Program-made: the position numbers and the translations under genes
From: Clostridiaceae bacterium
Lineage (GTDB): Bacteria > Bacillota > Clostridia > Oscillospirales > Acutalibacteraceae
Length of the DNA stretch: 9,102 nt
Assembly: GCA_016292455.1 (NCBI GenBank)
Contig: JAEDIL010000072.1
Coordinates: 1 to 9,102, forward strand
Direction: 5' to 3'
In this document: piece after piece, positions 6,079 through 9,102 of the stretch
Layout of the letters: each line of letters begins with the position of its first letter
Position numbering within the stretch: position 1 is the first letter of the stretch
The notes under the pieces: generated by a model
What the model was told of the DNA's origin: nothing
Databases searched by the model: none
The model's input: only the letters and a program-made list of their open reading frames with translations

Positions 6079-7419
6079 TCACCTTGTCAACACACCGCCG
6101 TCAGAATACAGCAGAAGGAGAATGTCCGCCTCTTCTGCGGTCTGTGTGTCAATATAGACCAGCGCTTCCTGCTGATTTTTGCCGGCAACGTGAAATTCGT
6201 AGCAAAGCCTTTCCTTTCCGTCCTTGCAGGGAATAAGCGCAAGGGCGGTGTTTTTCACAACAAGCGAGGGGGCAAGCTTTTTCTTTGCTTCCTCGGAAGT
6301 GACCTTGATTTGCGGCAGGCTTCGCTGACAATGGTTTGAAAGAAATCCCCTGGCGTCCGCTGCAACAACCCTTCCGCTGTCAAGGGCAACCGAAACCTTA
6401 ATCAGGTCAGCGTAAAAAATAACTCCGTCGTTTTTATAAGCAAAATTCACGGTGCACACACCGTCATAGGTGCTGTAATAGCTTTCAGTCATGTTCGGAT
6501 AACCGTTTTTTTCAAGGAACTCCTTTGCCCTTGCCGCCGCCTGAGCTTCGTCAAGCGCGGCTTCAAGCGAATGATCGGGGTTCGTCATATAGCACAGATA
6601 GCCGCCGCTTTTTGTAACCGCAACCGCCTTTTCACCCTTTGAAAAGCAGTAAAGTTCAAGCGCGCCGGCTTCGGCGCTGTCGGTATGAAGCTCGCTTTCG
6701 CGGCAGGAAAGCAGCTTTGCCGCTTTTGACTTTGCTTCCTCCTGAGTCAGCTGACGTTTTCCACGGACAAAGAGCGCTTCCCTGTTGAGAACGCTGTCCG
6801 CAAACGGTCCGTCATAAATGAGCGTCGGATAGTCCGCAAGCGACTGCTCAGTGTCGTTCATGCCGTCGGAAAAATAGGACGCCCCGTCGTTTTCCGAGGG
6901 AAGATTTGAAGCGGATTTTTCAAAAAGAACCGTGCTGTCATACGTTCCGGAAAGCAGGGAGTCCATTGAATCGGAAAGACTTTTTGAATATTCAAAAAGC
7001 GAGGAAAGCGCCCTGCGGTCAGCTTCGGAGAGTGTTTTTCCGTCTGCAACCTTTTTTTCAAGCGCAAGGGTATAATCGCCTACCTGGGAAAGAAATTTAT
7101 AAATTCCTCCGCTTTCAAACTCCTTTTCCGTCAGCTGTCCCAATCCTACCTTTGCCGCCGCCGCGCTTTTGTAAAGCTCTGTGCCGAGAGAAGAAAGCAT
7201 TTTTCCGCTTGAACAGAACATGCTTTTTTGCAGGTCAGCGGTGATTGCGTCAAGATTTTCGCAAAACTCACTCACGGCGCGCTCGTTTGAAACAAGAACG
7301 CTCGCTTTATATTTTTCTGCGCGGACAGCGAAGATTATCGTTGATACGGCAAGAATAAGGCTCAGGAAAGAAAGAAAGCTGATGACGCGGATGTATATTG
7401 TTCTGACAGGCTGTTTCAT
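6079..7419 (-). CDS. ypeB: Spore germination protein YpeB
   Basis: This 446-residue protein is recognised as YpeB. In Bacillus, YpeB sits in the spore and is needed for the cortex-lytic enzyme SleB to be incorporated and kept stable until germination. A transmembrane segment at about residues 9-32 follows a short basic start, and a helical region (about 35-170) follows it. The hallmark YPTLIYDGPF spans 197-206. The C-terminal half has PepSY-type repeats, with conserved family features such as the GYLCYM strand (273-278), FLEKNGYPNM (301-310), and NFAYKNDGVIFYADLIKV then LDSGRVV (325-352). Length fits the usual roughly 450 residues. The ATG at 7419 has AGGAGG eight bases upstream on the minus strand. 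SleB is usually encoded directly upstream of ypeB, but here the upstream neighbour is the divergent mnmE. I could not find a convincing sigma-G promoter in the 7420-7602 gap. Family assignment is confident; the spore role is from known homologues. Confidence 0.93.
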   Translation of the reverse strand: MKQPVRTIYIRVISFLSFLSLILAVSTIIFAVRAEKYKASVLVSNERAVSEFCENLDAITADLQKSMFCSSGKMLSSLGTELYKSAAAAKVGLGQLTEKEFESGGIYKFLSQVGDYTLALEKKVADGKTLSEADRRALSSLFEYSKSLSDSMDSLLSGTYDSTVLFEKSASNLPSENDGASYFSDGMNDTEQSLADYPTLIYDGPFADSVLNREALFVRGKRQLTQEEAKSKAAKLLSCRESELHTDSAEAGALELYCFSKGEKAVAVTKSGGYLCYMTNPDHSLEAALDEAQAAARAKEFLEKNGYPNMTESYYSTYDGVCTVNFAYKNDGVIFYADLIKVSVALDSGRVVAADARGFLSNHCQRSLPQIKVTSEEAKKKLAPSLVVKNTALALIPCKDGKERLCYEFHVAGKNQQEALVYIDTQTAEEADILLLLYSDGGVLTR

Positions 7420-7499
7420 GAAAAAATCCTCCTTTTTAATTTATGATTGACCAAAAAGAGGGAAAAATTCAGCTTTTCGGCGCCGACGGAATTTTTGCG

Positions 7500-7547
7500 G
7501 CAAGCGGTTTTTCAAAAATAAGCCGCTCAGTTTTCCGTGCGGCTTGC
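7500..7547. other. Mutually exclusive inverted repeats between ypeB and mnmE
   Basis: Three pairings compete for the same bases: GCAAGC (7500-7505) with GCTTGC (7542-7547); AGCGG (7503-7507) with CCGCT (7524-7528); and AAGCCGC (7520-7526) with GCGGCTT (7539-7545). Read on the minus strand the last stem is followed by ATTTTTG, so it could end antisense transcripts leaving mnmE, or act in a ypeB leader. On the plus strand it overlaps the -35 box of the mnmE promoter and would not be transcribed from it. Confidence 0.5.
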
Positions 7548-7572
7548 TTTTAAATCAAATGAGTTGTATAAT
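7544..7572 (+). promoter_or_regulatory. Sigma-A-type promoter of mnmE
   Basis: TTGCTT (7544-7549), a 17-base spacer and a perfect TATAAT (7567-7572) predict a start near 7579, leaving a leader of about 24 bases before the ATG at 7603. This rules out a start codon at 7537. Confidence 0.8.
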
Positions 7573-7602
7573 CGTGTAGTATCTCAAAAAGGGGTGAGCA
7601 GT

Positions 7603-8967
7603 ATGGCTTCAACCGTTGCGGCAATTTCAACGCCGCAGAATACCGGCTCAATCGGCATTATCCGCATTTCCGGCGAGGACGCAGTTACAATTGCCGACAG
7701 AGTTTTTGAGCCGACCGGGAAACGCCGCCTGACGGAGCTTGAAGGCTACCGCGCGGCACACGGCTTTGTTGTTTATGAGGGCGAACGGCTTGACGAATGC
7801 GTTGCCCTTGTTTTTCGCGCGCCGAAAAGCTATACGGGTGAAAATGTTGTTGAGCTTTCCTGCCACGGCGGTCTGTTCGTTCTTAAAAAGGTACTTCGTG
7901 CGGTATTCTCCTGCGGAGCGGTACCCGCCGGCCCGGGCGAATTCACAAGGCGCGCTTTTCTGAACGGAAAACTTGACCTGACAGAGGCGGAAGCGGTCAT
8001 GGAGCTTATCAATGCACAAAACGAACAGGGAGCAAAAGCCTCGCTTTCCGCTCTTGAAGGAGCGCTGAGCAAAAAAATTGACGCGCTTTCCGGGCGGCTG
8101 ATTTCGGCTTCGGCTCAGCTTTCCGCCTGGGTCGATTACCCCGACGATGAAATTGAGGAGCTGCAAGAACCCGTTCTTTCAAAAATGCTTTGCGAGGTTG
8201 AATCGTCTCTCTCCTCCCTGCTTGACCGCTTTGACGCCGGAACCGCCGTAACAAGAGGCGTTGAAACGGCAATAATCGGCAAACCGAATGTCGGAAAATC
8301 TGCGCTAATGAATCTGCTTTCCGGATATGAAAAATCAATTGTTACCGGAATTGAAGGTACAACAAGGGATATTGTTGAGGGAACGGTAAATCTCGGCGCT
8401 CTTGTTCTTCGCCTTGCGGACACCGCAGGAATCCGCAGCACCGGAGACGAGGTTGAACAGCTGGGCGTTGAAAGGGCAAAAGCGCGGCTTGAACGCGCGG
8501 GACTTGTTTTTGCGGTTTTTGACCTTTCCCGCCCGCTTGGTCCGGAGGACGAAGAAATCATTACGCTTTGCAAGGGGAAGCGCGTCATTGCAGTACTCAA
8601 CAAAAACGACCTGCCCACAGTTGCCGATGAAGCAAGGCTCAAAAAGCTTTTTCCCGTTCATGCCGCTCTTTGCGCGCTGGACGGCGACGGACTTGCACAG
8701 CTTGAAGAAAAGGCAGAGCGATTGCTTTGCACAAAAGAGCTTGATACCTCGCAGGCGATTCTTTCAACCGAACGCCAGCGCAAAAACGCAGAAAGCGCCC
8801 TTTCTGCCGTCCGCCGCGCACGCCGGACGCTGGAAAGCGGAATAACGCTTGACGCTGTAAATGTCTGCATTGACGACGCAATCGGCTTTTTGCTTGAACT
8901 GAAAGGCGAAAAAGCAGGCGACGCCGTTATTGATGAAGTATTCTCTTCATTTTGCGTCGGCAAATAA
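7603..8967 (+). CDS. mnmE: tRNA modification GTPase MnmE (TrmE)
   Basis: This 454-residue protein is complete and ends in the invariant FCxGK motif (FCVGK). MnmE works with MnmG in the cytoplasm to add the carboxymethylaminomethyl group (or aminomethyl group) to C5 of wobble uridine 34 in certain tRNAs. The N-terminal tetrahydrofolate-binding domain covers about 1-118 and includes TVAAISTPQNTGSIGIIRISG. The helical domain follows, with GEFTRRAFLNGKLDLTEAEAV at 112-132. The inserted G domain carries G1 GKPNVGKS (226-233), G2 in EGTTRD (251-256), G3 DTAGI (273-277) and G4 NKND (333-336). The C-terminal helical region holds the catalytic Cys451. I chose ATG 7603, six bases after AAGGGGTG; a GTG at 7594 in the same frame is less likely, and the frame remains open to 7537, upstream of the promoter. 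It is divergent from ypeB. The usual partner mnmG is not immediately downstream: 135 non-coding bases reach the window edge. Confidence 0.97.
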   Translation: MASTVAAISTPQNTGSIGIIRISGEDAVTIADRVFEPTGKRRLTELEGYRAAHGFVVYEGERLDECVALVFRAPKSYTGENVVELSCHGGLFVLKKVLRAVFSCGAVPAGPGEFTRRAFLNGKLDLTEAEAVMELINAQNEQGAKASLSALEGALSKKIDALSGRLISASAQLSAWVDYPDDEIEELQEPVLSKMLCEVESSLSSLLDRFDAGTAVTRGVETAIIGKPNVGKSALMNLLSGYEKSIVTGIEGTTRDIVEGTVNLGALVLRLADTAGIRSTGDEVEQLGVERAKARLERAGLVFAVFDLSRPLGPEDEEIITLCKGKRVIAVLNKNDLPTVADEARLKKLFPVHAALCALDGDGLAQLEEKAERLLCTKELDTSQAILSTERQRKNAESALSAVRRARRTLESGITLDAVNVCIDDAIGFLLELKGEKAGDAVIDEVFSSFCVGK

Positions 8968-8981
8968 AGCTCCTGACGGAC

Positions 8982-8994
8982 CGAAACGGTCTGA
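8982..8994. other. Small hairpin after mnmE
   Basis: GACCG (8982-8986) and CGGTC (8990-8994) pair around AAA shortly after the mnmE stop. No T-run follows, so alone it is not a terminator; it may support 3'-end stability. Confidence 0.35.
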
Positions 8995-9013
8995 AATTAG
9001 GGAAACTCTGATT

Positions 9014-9047
9014 AAATCTGATGTACAGATTACGCAGTCAGATTTTT
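9014..9047 (+). terminator. Probable intrinsic terminator downstream of mnmE
   Basis: AAATCTGA (9014-9021) pairs with TCAGATTT (9038-9045) through 8 bp around a 16-base loop, and the T-run 9043-9047 closes the structure. The A/T-rich stem is weaker than the other terminators in the window, and the region also carries repeated CAGATT motifs, so the call is moderate. Confidence 0.5.
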
Positions 9048-9102
9048 CGTCAGATTGTGCAAAAGCCGCGCAGGAACCCTGTCGGATTTCAAGCGCCTTT
9101 TG

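Noticed and set aside
7420..7480. Possible sigma-G promoter for ypeB (GAATT and CATAAAT on the minus strand)
   Set aside because: The spacing is about 20 bases, longer than the 17-18 expected, and the hexamers match poorly; not reported as a feature.
7537..7602. N-terminal extension of 22 residues on MnmE
   Set aside because: It starts upstream of and within the mnmE promoter; MnmE family members start at the MASTVAAISTP-type sequence at 7603.
1..9102. CRISPR arrays, tRNA or rRNA genes, transposases, phage genes, attachment sites
   Set aside because: No regularly spaced direct repeats, cloverleaf-like sequences, integrase or transposase motifs were seen; the only tandem repeats are in a protein linker and in the marR operator.

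Overview
The window reads as a chromosomal segment of a low-to-mid GC, Gram-positive, probably endospore-forming member of the Clostridia. The Ruminococcaceae/Oscillospiraceae type is a guess from codon use and gene style. The signs are strong AGGAGG ribosome binding sites before every gene, near-consensus sigma-A promoters, several U-tract terminators, and a YpeB germination protein, a family confined to spore-forming lineages. No rRNA, tRNA, CRISPR array, transposase or phage gene was found.

Layout. Bases 1-165 hold no supported gene, only a small hairpin and the terminator of the first gene. An uncharacterised membrane-anchored extracellular protein (166-1104, minus) has a repetitive Ala/Thr/Pro linker. 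A 308-base divergent control region follows (1105-1412) with one promoter on each strand and two palindromes; one of these matches the Gram-positive LexA box pattern. A 77-residue CopZ-like metal-binding protein (1413-1646, plus) comes next. A strong bidirectional terminator (1707-1767) separates it from a minus-strand operon. That operon, in transcription order, is a MarR-family repressor (5919-5461) and two half-size ABC exporter subunits (5468-3723 and 3723-1792), all with overlapping ends. It has a consensus promoter with tandem operator-like repeats over the predicted transcription start. ypeB (7419-6079, minus) follows with its own terminator. mnmE (7603-8967, plus) is read divergently from ypeB. 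The last 135 bases are non-coding and hold a terminator-like hairpin and repeated CAGATT/TCTGAT motifs.

How the genes work together. The clearest functional unit is the marR-ABC operon. The two ABC proteins carry complementary departures from consensus: Asp for the catalytic Glu and Gln for the switch His in one, and LSQGQ for LSGGQ in the other. This is the pattern of heterodimeric exporters with one degenerate and one catalytic ATP site (TM287/288, BmrC/BmrD type). The repressor probably binds its own promoter and is relieved by an exported or toxic compound. The other genes (anchored protein, metal chaperone, ypeB, mnmE) look like independent units.

I do not see a clearly new multi-gene system. 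The items most worth a second look are the tandem operator, the LexA-like box beside the metal-chaperone promoter, ypeB without an adjacent sleB, the anchored protein of unknown function, and the alternative hairpins between ypeB and mnmE.
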